From NCBI GenBank assembly GCA_003254925.1, contig QANZ01017486.1, positions 1,577 to 65,576 of the forward strand: 64,000 bases of DNA, read 5' to 3'. A model generated the notes under the pieces. It worked only from the letters and a program-made list of their open reading frames with translations, was not told the DNA's origin and made no database searches. The stretch is from Chamaecrista fasciculata. Taxonomy: Eukaryota; Streptophyta; Magnoliopsida; Fabales; Fabaceae. Position 1 is the stretch's first letter; every line of letters begins with the position of its first letter. Below are positions 13,756 to 26,100 of this stretch, one piece after another. A program made the position numbers and the translations under genes.

Positions 13756-14655
13756 ATAGAAATTCGGTAGTTCCAAAAATGAGGTTTGAACTCGAAGGTA
13801 TAAAGCAATTAAAGAATCAACCCCTAGGATATTCTTAGTAGATAAAAAGGAAAACAAACAAATTAGGCACTGAGACAAGATAACTTGCACATTTTAGAAA
13901 GTAAGAGTACATTCTAAAGATGTCAAAGGAAACTTTGAAAGTTCTTAAGTTCAATAGGCACTGGGAATTCTCCAACTGTAGATTTTACTAATCTTTTCTA
14001 AACTAAAGGCTAAAAGTCTGTTTATAGTGAGTGGTTAGTACAGATAGCTACTAACTAGATGACAAGCCTTTAACTAAAGGCTAGAGTCTCACACTCAACC
14101 ATATTATCTTAAATATGTATGCACTTCTATCTTGACAAATTCAAAACTAACAGCTAACAGCTTCAGATTATTCAGTCAAAGTTATAAAACACATACGTTA
14201 GCTATTCCCCTTAGTCTTCTCTTCTTTTTCTTTCTGAGGTTTCTCAGTAAGATGCTCAGTATGTAGAATTTCCCTTTACTACATGAAAATTGCATAAAAT
14301 ATTGAATTATTGATGCAAAACCACCATGCTCTTGATAACCTGCATCTTGTTCGGAACCTTTATGGTATTAAGATATTTCCATTTTATCCGTCACAAACTA
14401 TTAAATAACAAAAATTATTAAAGTCCCTGATCATTATACATAAGACAATGTGGAATAGAAACCGCTAAAAAGGTTTTAGAAAGCCATTATCACTTCTAAA
14501 ATTGAAACTACAAGGCAACACAATCAACACGCATTAGGCATCATCTTTTAGTTATGGAATGACTCAATGCATGGTTGGGTAGCTAATATATTGACATGTT
14601 GAAATAATGCAAGCAAGCACCTTTAGGAGATCTTTAGCAAAAGATTAAACCGCAC
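13756..14655. other. Intergenic DNA where the TyrRS 3' half would be expected
   Basis: This stretch lies directly downstream (minus strand) of the last recognisable tyrosyl-tRNA synthetase exon. I looked for the next conserved blocks (ADICQLGMDQ, HHMLPGL, KMSKS) here and on down to about 10600, and found none. The sequence is AT-rich with no other gene recognised. Confidence 0.6.
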
Positions 14656-16180
14656 CTTGAGAAAAAATATGTCAGCGCACTGCATGCATGGATAAAAGAT
14701 CTGGGCTGCAGTCAATTCATCTTGTTCACTTCGACCCATGATTTGACTACACCTGAAGTTTGGAAGAAGAAAATGATAATATAGAATAACCTTCCAAGTC
14801 CAACTACAAATATGCCATTTATATAAGCATCTAAAAGCATCAAGTCAATATTCACCTTACTATCCTTTTAAGATTGTTCTTTCTAGCTATATCAAACATA
14901 AGAGGCACGTATTCAGCAGCTCCTGCAATTATCTCCTTTGATGACCATAAAAACTCTACTTTTCCTCCATCCAGATCCATTCCAACAGCTTTCCAAATTT
15001 CAATCAAATAATGGCCAACAATTTCAATTTTCTCCAAATTTCCACCCATTTTATTGTTTAGCATTGCAAACCAATCAGCAATCCATATTTTAACTCTGCA
15101 CCCAGAAGATGTAAGCTTGTTCACATTCATAGTCTTCATGATTCCCTGTATCAAAAGATAGAATGTCAGATAAACCACCTTCAAAAACTTTAGTTCTGCT
15201 AAAAATTAAGAACCTACATCAGTGTCATTTAGTTCCTTAATAATTAGAAAATTCAGGACACATAAACCTCAGAAGCAGTATCATTGGCTAGCCTTTTTCA
15301 TTTATTTAACGGTTTGAGGGTGTCAAAAATAATATCAAGTCCACCTCAGAGACTTTCCCAAAAATAACAGATCCTAAAACATAGAATAACATCAAATTAC
15401 CGTTCGCGTTGAATTCGGAAGGACCTTTTCATAAATAAATTACATGAATAGTTCATAACTTAGTCCTCTTCTCTTAAGAAAGAAGTAACAATCAGAAAAT
15501 TTCATTTGATGTTAAGAGGAAAACATGGAAGAAGACTGACCAGAAGCCATCACTTAGTTATCAAAGTAATATACAATTCTATCCAAAATAAACTGTAGCA
15601 GCAATACTCACATTTTCGTTTCTGGAAAAAAAAAATGTCAAAAAAAGTGTGACAATGAACTATCTCCCTTATTTCTTGATACTCATTTCTCAGTGTTCAA
15701 TGCCATTCATTTAAAATTGAAGAAATATGCAAATGATAAACCCGAATTTTTTATGAACAGCTCCAATATAATGGATTTAGATCTGAAGGCACAGATGAAA
15801 TTGAAACAAGTTGAGAAGTAGTGAGTAGTGACTATCTCTCAAAGAAAGCTACAAACTCTTCAGAAATTCGTTGTACCTGAGCAATGTGCATCCGACCAGA
15901 AGGTTCAAACCCATCGTAACAAACAGGCTCGAGCTTCGTCGCCAACAAATTTAGGAGCTCATCTTCTTGAATGCACTCTTCAGAAACACTCCTCACGATC
16001 TGAAATCTGTGCTCCAAACTTAACCTGCGTTGAAAACTTCTGAAATGAGATTGAATAAATCCATTGAGATTCTAACCCAGAAGTTAACTGGTCGATAGAA
16101 GCTTACTGATCACTTGGATTTGGATTTGATGTGCCAGATGATTCCCCGTTCTGCGGTTCCGATACGGACAAAGATTCCAT
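14656..16180 (-). pseudogene. Tyrosyl-tRNA synthetase copy lacking its 3' half
   Basis: This resembles plant cytosolic tyrosyl-tRNA synthetase, which charges tRNA-Tyr. Coding exons on the minus strand are 16107-16180, 15877-16024, 14856-15145 and 14656-14752. They join in frame to 203 codons from an ATG at 16180. Visible blocks are CYDGFEPSGRMHIAQ (the HIGH-type signature), NVNKLTSSGCRVKIWIADWF, and IMGRSEQDELTAAQIFYPCM ending at FFLK. The following exons, which would carry the rest of the Rossmann fold and the KMSKS loop, are absent down to about 10600. Read-through after exon 4 stops within a few codons. Some usually conserved positions differ (IIAGAAEYVPLMFDIA where the family has roughly INARADEYWPLVMDIA). 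The family protein is about twice this length. The splice sites look intact, so the gene may still be transcribed, but it should not make an active enzyme. Confidence 0.8.
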
Positions 16181-16198
16181 TGCATTTGCGGGTGGTTC

Positions 16199-17130
16199 CT
16201 TTCAACAATAGGAATCTATTATATTTAAAATGATAAGTAAAATAAGACTCTCAATATAATATAGTCACCAACGCAACTCAAGAATACTCTAAACTTTATC
16301 GATTCCAAAAGGAAGCCAAACTTTAATCCCTTGCTCAGGGTGATAAAAACTATCAAGACGTCCATATTCATCAATCCAACAGCCCCATAACAACAAGATT
16401 GAAAGTTTTGCCCTATCTTTTCTACTTTAAAAGAGCGAGTTGTTTACAAATTTATTTACTGAAATTGCCCTTGTGATCTTTCTATTTCTACAACTATCTG
16501 TAGTTGAAAAGGACTTCAAAAGGACAAAATTGACATTTGCCTCCATTTAGTTATGATAACATAGCCACTTGAACAACTCAAACCCCTTGGGAAATCATTG
16601 CGTCTTTCTCTTTAATTGCTCTAAGACAAGTCATAACATTTGGCACCCATAAGGAAAAGTTACATGTCTCAATCTTTAGTAACCTTTAAGTTCCAACCAA
16701 AAATGACTCCAAGTAGGGCTGACCGTATTCACAAACATCACCGATGAAAATAGATCACTTCATCAAAATTCATCTGCCGATATGTGATTACTTCAATTAC
16801 AGTACTTAATAAAACAGACTGACAAACGGATTTGTGGAAACGGGAAGCAAGATGTCAATGTCTTCATTCCAATCACAATACAACCATTAAGTTGATTATT
16901 TATAACTATATATGAGATTGCAGTTAGGATGTGCGAAGAAAGAGAAACATCACAAAATGCAGACGAATTCACGAAAATTTTAAAAGAAGGAAGAAAAACC
17001 TGAAAGAAGCAGAGACGAAGAGATAAGCCACCCCACCGTTGACGAGCACAAACGACGACGACAAGCGGCGTTTTCCGACTTCTCTCGCAACGTTGGTCCT
17101 CTCACTTGCGGCTTCTCTGCCTTACTATAT
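16199..17130 (-). other. 5' UTR exon and 5' UTR intron of the TyrRS copy
   Basis: On the minus strand, a CT- and CG-rich leader from about 17130 to 17000 ends TTTCAG followed by a GTTTTTC donor. An acceptor TTGAAAG ends at 16199, and the ATG follows 18 bases into the next exon. Together these suggest a non-coding first exon and an 801-bp leader intron (16199-16999). Keeping a leader intron argues that this copy arose by genomic duplication or decay in place and not by retroposition. Confidence 0.5.
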
Positions 17131-17182
17131 CGACGGAGGTTAGGATTGGCGCAGGAATTTGGGCGGTGTTTGTTTTTTTTTT

Positions 17183-18346
17183 TAAAGTGCCAATTTTGTG
17201 CCGCTCAGTTTTCAAATTAATTCTATAATTTTTTTTTTGTCTCGAATTTGGTTTTGTATCTTTGCTCTAGGTCCCAAATCAGTTCTATATCTTTTTTTGT
17301 CTCGGTTTAGGTCTCATATGTTTTGAAAACCTCCCACTGTTAATCCTCTATCTATTTTAAATTACAGTCTAGTCCTGAAAACTTCAAGCCCCTTTTACTT
17401 TAATCTCTGACTATCAAAATGAAAGTGAAAGAGCATCCCTGAAGATTCTCAAACCTTACATCTTGGTCTCTAATCTATGAATTCTTCATGAAATAGAATA
17501 AAAATGCAAAAAAAAAAACACACAAATTAAAAACAAATGACAAAGGGACCAAAACCAAAAATGCAGAAAATTTAAAACCCAAAACGTACGAAAATTGCTG
17601 AGAAACTCAAAAACTCATCCAAAAACCCCAATCCTCACTGAAATCTCACTCAAATAATCGCCTCAAATGCTTTGATAAAAAATTTTCGAAAATGCAAACT
17701 TTTGAGAAGGAGGTGATAGAAGATTCCTTTACATTTGGTGATTCCGAAAGAAAAGTTCTGAAATCCCTTACATTTCTTCTATTACCTCACTCCTCAAAAG
17801 TTTGGATTTTTGAAAATTCTTTCTTAAAGCTTTTGGGGCGACTATTTGAGTGAGATTTCAATGATGATTGGGGTTTTTCGATGAATTCTTTAGTTTCTTG
17901 ACAATTTCCGTATGTTTTCCGGCGAGTTTCGGGTATTCTCCGGTGGGTTTTAAATTTTCTACGTTTTCAATTTTGATCCCTCTGTCATTTGCTTTAATTT
18001 GTGTTGTTTTTGCATTTCTATTCTATTTCATGAAGAATTCATGGATTAAGGACCAATATGTAAGGTTTGAGAATCTTCAGGGATGCTCTTTCACTTTCAT
18101 TTTGATAGTCAGGGACTAAAGTGAAAGTGACTTGAAGTTTTTAGGACTAAACTGTAATTTAAAATAAACGGAGGACTATCGATGGGAGGTTTTCAAAACA
18201 TATGGGACCAAAACTGAGACAAAAAAGATATAGGACTGATTTGGGTCCTAGAGCAAAGATACATGACCAAATTCAAGACCCAAAAAAGTTATAGGACTGA
18301 TTTGGGAACTGAAGCAAAGTTACAAGACCAAATTCGCACTTTGGCC
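17183..18346. mobile_element. Large palindromic foldback element (about 1.16 kb)
   Basis: The whole element is a long inverted repeat centred near 17745, with arms of about 580 bp. The right end reads CGCACTTTGGCC, and the left end starts AAAGTGCCAATTTTG and has lost the outermost GGCC. Repeated phrases of the type GGTCCCAAATCAG and TTTTGTCTCGG run through both arms. It belongs to the same GGCCAAAGTGC-ended class as other foldbacks in this window, some with 9-bp duplications typical of Mutator-like elements. It sits just upstream of the TyrRS copy. A 250-bp frame through its centre is not considered a gene. Confidence 0.8.
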
Positions 18347-18934
18347 TAAAAAATTTAATTAAATGTCTTTATTAATAAAAATATCATTGAATTAACCCAT
18401 AATTAATTATTTCATCAATATATACAAATTCAAAATATATAAAATAAATAAATAATTTTGGCTCAATCGAGCTTAGTGGCTCAGCCCGGATCTGACCAAG
18501 CTGGGTATTGAGTCCAATTGAAATGTAGTTTTACCCGATCCGTGAACACCTAAAAAGGACTTGAAGGGACTAAATGTTAAAAATGTTTGTTTGGATGATA
18601 TTTTAAGTATTAAAAATGAGTCCAATTTTTGTTAATTTGACATTTCTTTAAGTATTTATCGATTTAATTCTTATGATATTTTAATCATGTTGCCTAATTT
18701 ACTTTTTTCCTTACAAAAAAAAAGTACATCAATATGCATTGTAATCGATAATTGTTGTATAAAAAAACAATGTTAATACTTAATAGTAACTCCATTAAGA
18801 ACATATCATTCTAATTAATGGAATGAATAAATTTGGGAAAATTGAAAAATTTGTGAAAATTGAAAGTAGAACCGTGATAATGATTTTATTTCAATGACGA
18901 GTTTCCTTGTTATACATAAAACATTGCTTAAAAT
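18347..18934. other. AT-rich intergenic DNA
   Basis: AT-rich sequence with a short GC-richer piece near 18460-18550 that resembles the end of a decayed MITE. No gene is recognised. Confidence 0.5.
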
Positions 18935-19887
18935 CATGGTCCGAGTCAGAGCAAAAACCGCTTGCGCAATGAACCGGATATGAACCGCCAAAACCGACTA
19001 AGAACCGCCCAAACCGAACTGAACTGGCAGTTTGGGGGGTTTAGCCGGTTCAGCCAAAACCTTACATTTTTCTTCTGTTTTTCTCAAAATGGTAGCGGTT
19101 CAGATCTGATTTAGAATAAGAAAAGAAGGTTCTATCATCTTCATTCTCCAACCTTCAATCATCGCTGTCGCTGGCTTGCTGCTACGTTTCTATCCTCTTC
19201 GTTGCCGCTACTCTGATATTTCCCACTTCATCGCTGCTTCTGTTTTATGCGTGGCGTGTTCCCATCGCTGCTTCTGTTTTGTGCGTGGCGTTTCTATCAT
19301 CTTTATTTATTGTGAATAGAGCCACTAAACAGCAGATTCAGGGAGATGTAAAGGTGTTGAAGGAGCCGCCGTCTGGTTTGGTTAGGGTGCTTCATGAGGA
19401 TGTCTTAGGGATGGGGATGAAGAGGCTGATTAGGGTTTAGTTTGTGGTTGCTTTCGTCCCTTTTTTTTCTTTTGTTTTGTGTTTGTCTGTTTCCCTTTTT
19501 AGGGACCAACAAAAAAAAGGGTTGATTTTTTGACTGATTATCATTTATTTCTTTAATTGTGGTTTATTTCCTTTTAAATTTTTAGCTTGATTATGATTTA
19601 TTTCCTTATTGATTTATTTCTTTATTGTGTTTATTTGATTATTATTATGTTATAATGACTCTTTATAAATTTAGTTATGACATATTAAATTTGAATTTTA
19701 TTATATTTAGACTTTTTTTAATTATAATTAGTAATTTATTATTTTGTTGGTCTATTATTTATTAAAATATTATTGATTAATAAATTTATTTATAAACAGT
19801 TCGACCCCGGTTGAACCCCGATTGGACCATTGAACCTTGAATCGATGCTTCGGCCGGTTCATTGGCCGGTCCGATTTTAAAAACCCT
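18935..19887. mobile_element. CCGGTT-rich non-autonomous DNA element
   Basis: The element starts CATGGTCCGAGTC and ends GGCCGGTCCGATTTTAAAAACCC. Both subterminal regions carry many AACCGG/CCGGTT motifs in opposite orientation. It is flanked by the direct repeat TGCTTAAAAT at 18925-18934 and 19888-19897, a likely target-site duplication of 9-10 bp that suggests a Mutator-like origin. The interior has no coding sequence I recognise. The imperfect outer ends suggest moderate age. Confidence 0.65.
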
Positions 19888-20199
19888 GCTTAAAATATAC
19901 GAAAGATTCTTATTATTTTTTTATTATTATAAATCACTTTTTACTATCTAATTATTATTACACATCAAAACTTACAATGAATAATTGTTATATTATTTAT
20001 AATACAACTAAAATATTATTTAATAAATTTTTTTATAAATTGAGATTTTTCACACAATACGAGAAGTTAAAAAACATTAAAGTAGTTACTTTTTTATATT
20101 TTATGAAATTTTTTACTCAATAAATACAATTTGAAGAGTTTTATACATTTTACTCTAAATGTGGACAATAAACATCTCAAAAAATTCTCTAACTAAGAA

Positions 20200-23100
20200 T
20201 CAGAAGAGTAATCGCTCTTGATAGATGTCCAACGCTTGGACTACTTTGTCTATGAACAATTTCCGGTGCAATCTATATCTGCAAATGTAACATTCATAAT
20301 GTAGCCATTAAGAGAGGGTTTCATCAGTTAATTGAAAAATGTTAAACAATCTTACAACAGTGCTAGATAATGTGAAATTGGCATACTTTATTGCAGCTTC
20401 AAGTGTCCTGGTAGGTTCTTGCAAAGAATCTGAAGTCATAAAGATTAACCAAAGCATTAGCTTTTGTCAACGAAGAAGTCAAATTAAAGACTAAAAAGGC
20501 ACAACAGACTTAACTTCAATTTTATAGTAGGCTTTATCCATCTGAGGCATGAATGATGATATTATTCCAATATTATATCATAACATAAAACCTTAATCAA
20601 AGAGAAGAGGGGTGAGAAGAGTAGTGATAGCTTCAATTAAGCAAATCCCCTCCTTCAAATATAGTCTAGTTGTAAATAACCCCTTGAAATTTAAAATTTA
20701 GCAAATAACCCATTGAATCTTCACGATCTTTTACATTTTACCATCTTTAATTATTTCCTTTTAGAATTTTTAGTAGAGAAGAAAGATTTTAAAAACAATT
20801 AAATATGTATACAGAGATATAGGATGTGAGAATTATGTGTGAAATTAGCGTTAAATACAAGATTGTGAAAGTTCAAGGGGGTAGTTTACCACTAGAATGA
20901 GGATATTTGCTAAGTTTGATAGTTTAGGGGGTTATTTGCAACTAGAACATAGTTGAAGGCAGCTATTTACAATTAAATCATGCTTGAAGGGAACTATTTG
21001 CATTTTTCCTGCACTTTTTGAGGGAGAACCATTAATAAAGGTTAGGCCAGGCTAGGATTATCCTAGTTTTTGTGTAAATCGGGTTTACCCAGGTTGGCCC
21101 TATTTCTCACTTTTGTTTAGAAATTTCATCCAATTCCTCTAGGACCCATTTTCATGCTCATAATAGGTTCTCAAAAAAGCAAACTCCAGATAAAATAGAC
21201 AAAAATGATGCCATGCCATGACTCTAGTGAAAAAATGAGCAGATCAAACTTGCCTAGCAATTTCTGGTCTTGCTTAGGAGTTGTGGGAAATTCTGCAAGC
21301 ATCCTTTGGCATTCTTCTTGTAATTGCTTCACAGCCTTTCTTTCCACACTAGGAATTGGAGGTATATCCCCATCTGACCAACTTGGCAGTGTTCGTGCCG
21401 CTGCTATGACCGCTCCATCAACAAAAGTGTCTCCTGTTGGAGACAACCGATCTGCCATTAAATTTCACACTCATTCTCAATAGTTGATGTTTGTAAAAAA
21501 CCAATGACCAAAAAGTATATTTCCAACATCTAGAGACTAAATCATAGTTTTGGAACAAATTTACGGGCCTAAAAGTAAGTTTTCTCTTTAAAAAAAGAAA
21601 CAAAAGAGATTCCAATTTGAAGTTGGCCTACTGTTATGATAATACTCGTCAGGAAGATCAGATATATTGAACACCGACAAGAAGGAATCCAAATGTATAC
21701 GTGCATTTCCTGAGAACTTGATCACATCCCATGGATTCTGCAAATATAAGTTGCTCTTGAGATCAAAGTTAAAAAACCAAATAGATCTAAAAGCAAACAT
21801 TTGTAAGTATTTACAAATTGGTCACTACAAGAAAAATGACACAATGAAATATTACCAAGAGGTTTGAAAGGTAGGAAAGAAATTTCTTAGGAAGGTATCT
21901 TTTTTAAATGTAGCATCCAGAAAAATTATAGGCCAAAACAAAAGAAAGAAAAAAAGGAAATTGCAACTCTAAGGATTTTACTAAAAGCAATCATCACTCA
22001 TTGTGTGTCAAGCAAAAGTTACTGCGTGCAAGTTATATTAGGTTTTAAGAAAGCATATTGCTAAACTGTCTCTTTTAATCAGACTTGTACCAGAAAAAGG
22101 ATATTTAATTTGAATAATTTAAAGTGTCTTCATATCATTATTTCAGAAACTGGACTAGTCATTGAATTAGAAGAATGTGCTCAAGTACAAAATATAATCC
22201 AAAGCCTGCCCAATGGATTATAAATCATAAATTTAAAAATGTCAAAGCATTTTCCAAATTCATGACTATTAAAGATGATTAAATAAGGAACTTAAGCTTT
22301 ATACCTAATAGTAAAGTTATTTATTATATTTTAACTTTCTGAAACATTGGAACATAATACGACATTTCTCTTTAATTTTTTATAAATGGCACCAATGGAA
22401 AATGTGAACATATTTTAATAATAAGTTAACGAAATAGTGTGAAAAGAGCATGAAAGAACCAGATGTTTCGAGTAACGCTGTAGCTGAAATTCATAATAAT
22501 GGGCTTCCAGTAAGAATTGTCAGTTAGAATTGCATATTTTAATGAGCTTCTGTTGCTAGAGCGAATGGTTTCAGCCATACAATTTAAGGACAAAAAATGA
22601 ACAAATTATAGTATATACATCATTATCAAGATTAAAATGAAAGGAAAATTACCACGGGTGATGAAAAACCATATCTTTGCATAAACATGTCGTTCTCCTG
22701 TCTGCTCATGTAATCGACTGTCATCTGTTAAAATTTTGACAGAATAATCAGTATCAGGATTTCCATGCGCCACCAAGATGTTCATACAAACTATAAATTA
22801 AAGGACATAAAATACAATAGTTCTTTGACTCCAAATAAGAGCAACTCATTCATAAAGCATGTCAACGCATCTTGCAAAAAATAGATCAAGAAAAAGTGAT
22901 ATAGCTTAAGAACAATAATACTTCCTTTCCCCACCTCACTCTTACACGTATCTGGACCATAAAATTGCAGATAATTACACAAAAGACAATTAGATGGAAA
23001 TCCCTAATTATTGCATCATGACACTGCTTGACAATTGTAGAGTAGCATTTTGGATAGCAATAAATTTGCACTTTCAACTTATTTAAAATTATGCATAAAT

Positions 23101-26100
23101 TAAGTATAAGGGGAAGATAATTTAAGGAAATCTAGTAATTTTACATAGAATTACCTAGATCATCCAATAATTAAAGTACAAGATCGATCAAATTATTCGA
23201 AAGCTAAAATGGTAATAAACTAATAATGTCCTCCCTCCCTCCTTCAATCTATCTAGTAATGAGAACTGTGTACAATTCGCATGAAGCCTTATGTTTGAAC
23301 CACCGTGTTGTCATGGTACAAAAATAAATGGGTTTATTAGTTTTCTTTCAGCTATTATCAAGTGTATTATAGAGCCAATCGTTGAAACATGAGATCAATA
23401 CTAAGTTTCTCTCATACATAGTGATATGATGTATCATCTTAACTCAATTAATATTCTCTAATTTTCACTGCTTTCTGCACAGTGCACACTGTTTTACTTC
23501 TTGAGGTTTTAGACAATCAGTTTATGCATAAAATTTTGCTGTAACATTAACTATATGCAGGCAATTGATCATATATGCTTCACAAAAGCATGATATAGTT
23601 ACCTCATCACCCTTTCTAATCTTCTGTCCAGCATTTATAAGCACCTCAAGCATCCGGTCCTTATGTCGCCAATGGAAAAAACAATTTGGCTCAAAGGAAT
23701 GGTTCAGCATGTCTGAAAAGTAAGACCAAGTCGCTCAAACAAATAAAATACAAAATAACTTAACCAGCAAAAAAGACCACATCACAACTATTTCCGTCGC
23801 AAGAGGTTAAGACATCTGTTTTTTCACGTTTTGTTTACTTGTTTTCCTCTATAATTGATCATTCTTCTTATTTCTCATTACAAGATTGCAGTGAACATAT
23901 AGGCCCAGTTCGTTTGCGTTTTGATTATAATCTGTTACGATTATAATCGTAATAAGCGTGTTCGTTTACGTTTTTTTTCTGATCAAATTATAATCATGAT
24001 TTTTTTATAATCAAACACATTCAATTACACTTATACCCCTATACATATACCTATAATTACCTATACTCTAAAACAATCAATCACCCATCACAAGGGCAAA
24101 ATTGTCATTTACCTCAACATTGGGCTAAATTGTTAATTTGTTAAAATAATTTGGGACTAAAACTAATATTTTAGCCATACTTTCTTGTTCTCTCTCCCGT
24201 CGCCTCTCTCTCTCTCTCTCTCTTCCTCCGTCGTTCGCCGTCTCTCTCCCGTCGCCTCTCTCTCTCTCTCTTCCTCCGTCGTCCGCCGTCCGATTCTCGA
24301 TCGACCACCGTTCTATCTCTCCCAACCGATCTACCAGGTAAAGGAGAATGAATCTGACTGTGTGATGTTAATTAACCTACTTAATGACCAATCTTTATAT
24401 CCATCACACCACCTTGCTCCCATGATTTTATATTGCAGGTCATCCCTCAGGCATTTTGAATCTTGCAGAATTTCTCATGTCTTAAGGGAGGGAAATCAAT
24501 CTTGCAGAATTTCTCATGGTATGGCAAATGGGTGAAATGAATTGCAGAGAAATGATTGAATCCATTAATTAATTTAATTGAATCCATTAATTTGAATTAG
24601 TGATAATGATTGAATGAATTGCAAAGAAAGCGAAGATGGGGGAGAAAGAGTGGTATGCCAAATTGAAACGGTGCGCCAAATTGAAAAGAGAGAGAGAGAG
24701 AGATTTATGCCAAATTGAAAAAAAATTTCGGGTCCGCGTGCGCTTTTCCATTCTCTCTCATCTGCTGCGAAACGGTGCACCATTTTCTTCGCTAATGCAT
24801 CAAATGTCAGGCACAAATTGTACATTTTAGTCCTTTTGGTGCACCATTACATAGGCCAAAATTCATTCGGTGCACCAAATCAAATAATCAACCCCCCCTT
24901 GCACATGAAAATAATCAAGTTTTCACGCTTTTCAAGTGAAACAGTAACATATTTGATTTTTTTTAAGCAACAATCATATCCAAACACATTTTGATTATAA
25001 TAAAATCACACCTTACTTTTTCCAACTTTTTCTTCCATTTATACCCCTATACAATTTATCAATTTCCTTACTTTTTAATTTTTATTCACCTACCACAATC
25101 ATTACATACCCATTTTAATAATTTCACACCAAATAATCAACAATCATCCAAACACAACTACAAAAATAATCAACTTTGATTATAATCACACTACGATTAT
25201 AATCAAAACAAATTTTAAAAAAAACGCAAACGAACTGACCAATAAATTTTAACATTTAACAAAACCATCTATTATCTATTATTTTTTATAAAACAATGTG
25301 ACTTCACTATATGATACAATATCTTAGAAGAGAAGAAAATGAATGAATACCTCAATAATATACTATGCATCTAGAAGATATGAACTTTGATAGTTTAAAC
25401 AAAAAGAAGAACAAATGTAGGCCTTTAAAGTGCCTAAGTTAAATCAAGGAATCCAGAAAAAAGAAAGCAAAAAAAATCAGCAGGTAAATGTAAAGGAAAC
25501 ATGAATAAAACTCTTGAATGAGGAAATATAAATATATAATTGAATTCATCTTACTACTTGAGAATTTAAAAATGAGTGCCTCAAGATAGAGACAGTCCAT
25601 GAGAAAATGAATACACTAAAATCTACCATAGACTTCATAATATTATCCAAACCACCCCACAATCTTGATCCCTACAGGTAGGTCACTTCAAGTAAAAATG
25701 AGTGCCTCAAGATAGAGGTGCTTAATATTCAACACACATCTATCCTTTATTTTCAATGAGCGTGAAGCTTTTCTTTACTCATTGCTTGTGCCTAAAATTA
25801 AAGTAGCTCTTAGCATATTTTCATACCATTTGAAAAAAACTGAATAAACACACAATCTCATGCTACTTGTTCATCAAATTCTTATATCACTTAACATAAA
25901 AATTACAGAAGAAATTATGGAATAAAACAGTTGTTTGATTTATATTATGAAAGCAAAGTGTTTTATATAGTCAGGCACTCAGGCTAATTTAGATGGATAA
26001 GCTTACCAGCATAAGGAACTAGCATATTTGCATCTTGATGTAGTGCACCAATCCTCATCTGCAAACTGATGCATCGTGATTTTGCTATACTCACTGCCCA

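Noticed and set aside
17868-18119. 83-residue hydrophobic frame.
   Set aside because: It lies in one arm of the 1.16-kb foldback and has no counterpart domain.
24185-24535. 116-residue plus-strand frame.
   Set aside because: It is created by (CT)n microsatellites inside the 1.3-kb MITE of a pTAC14 intron; low complexity and no domain.
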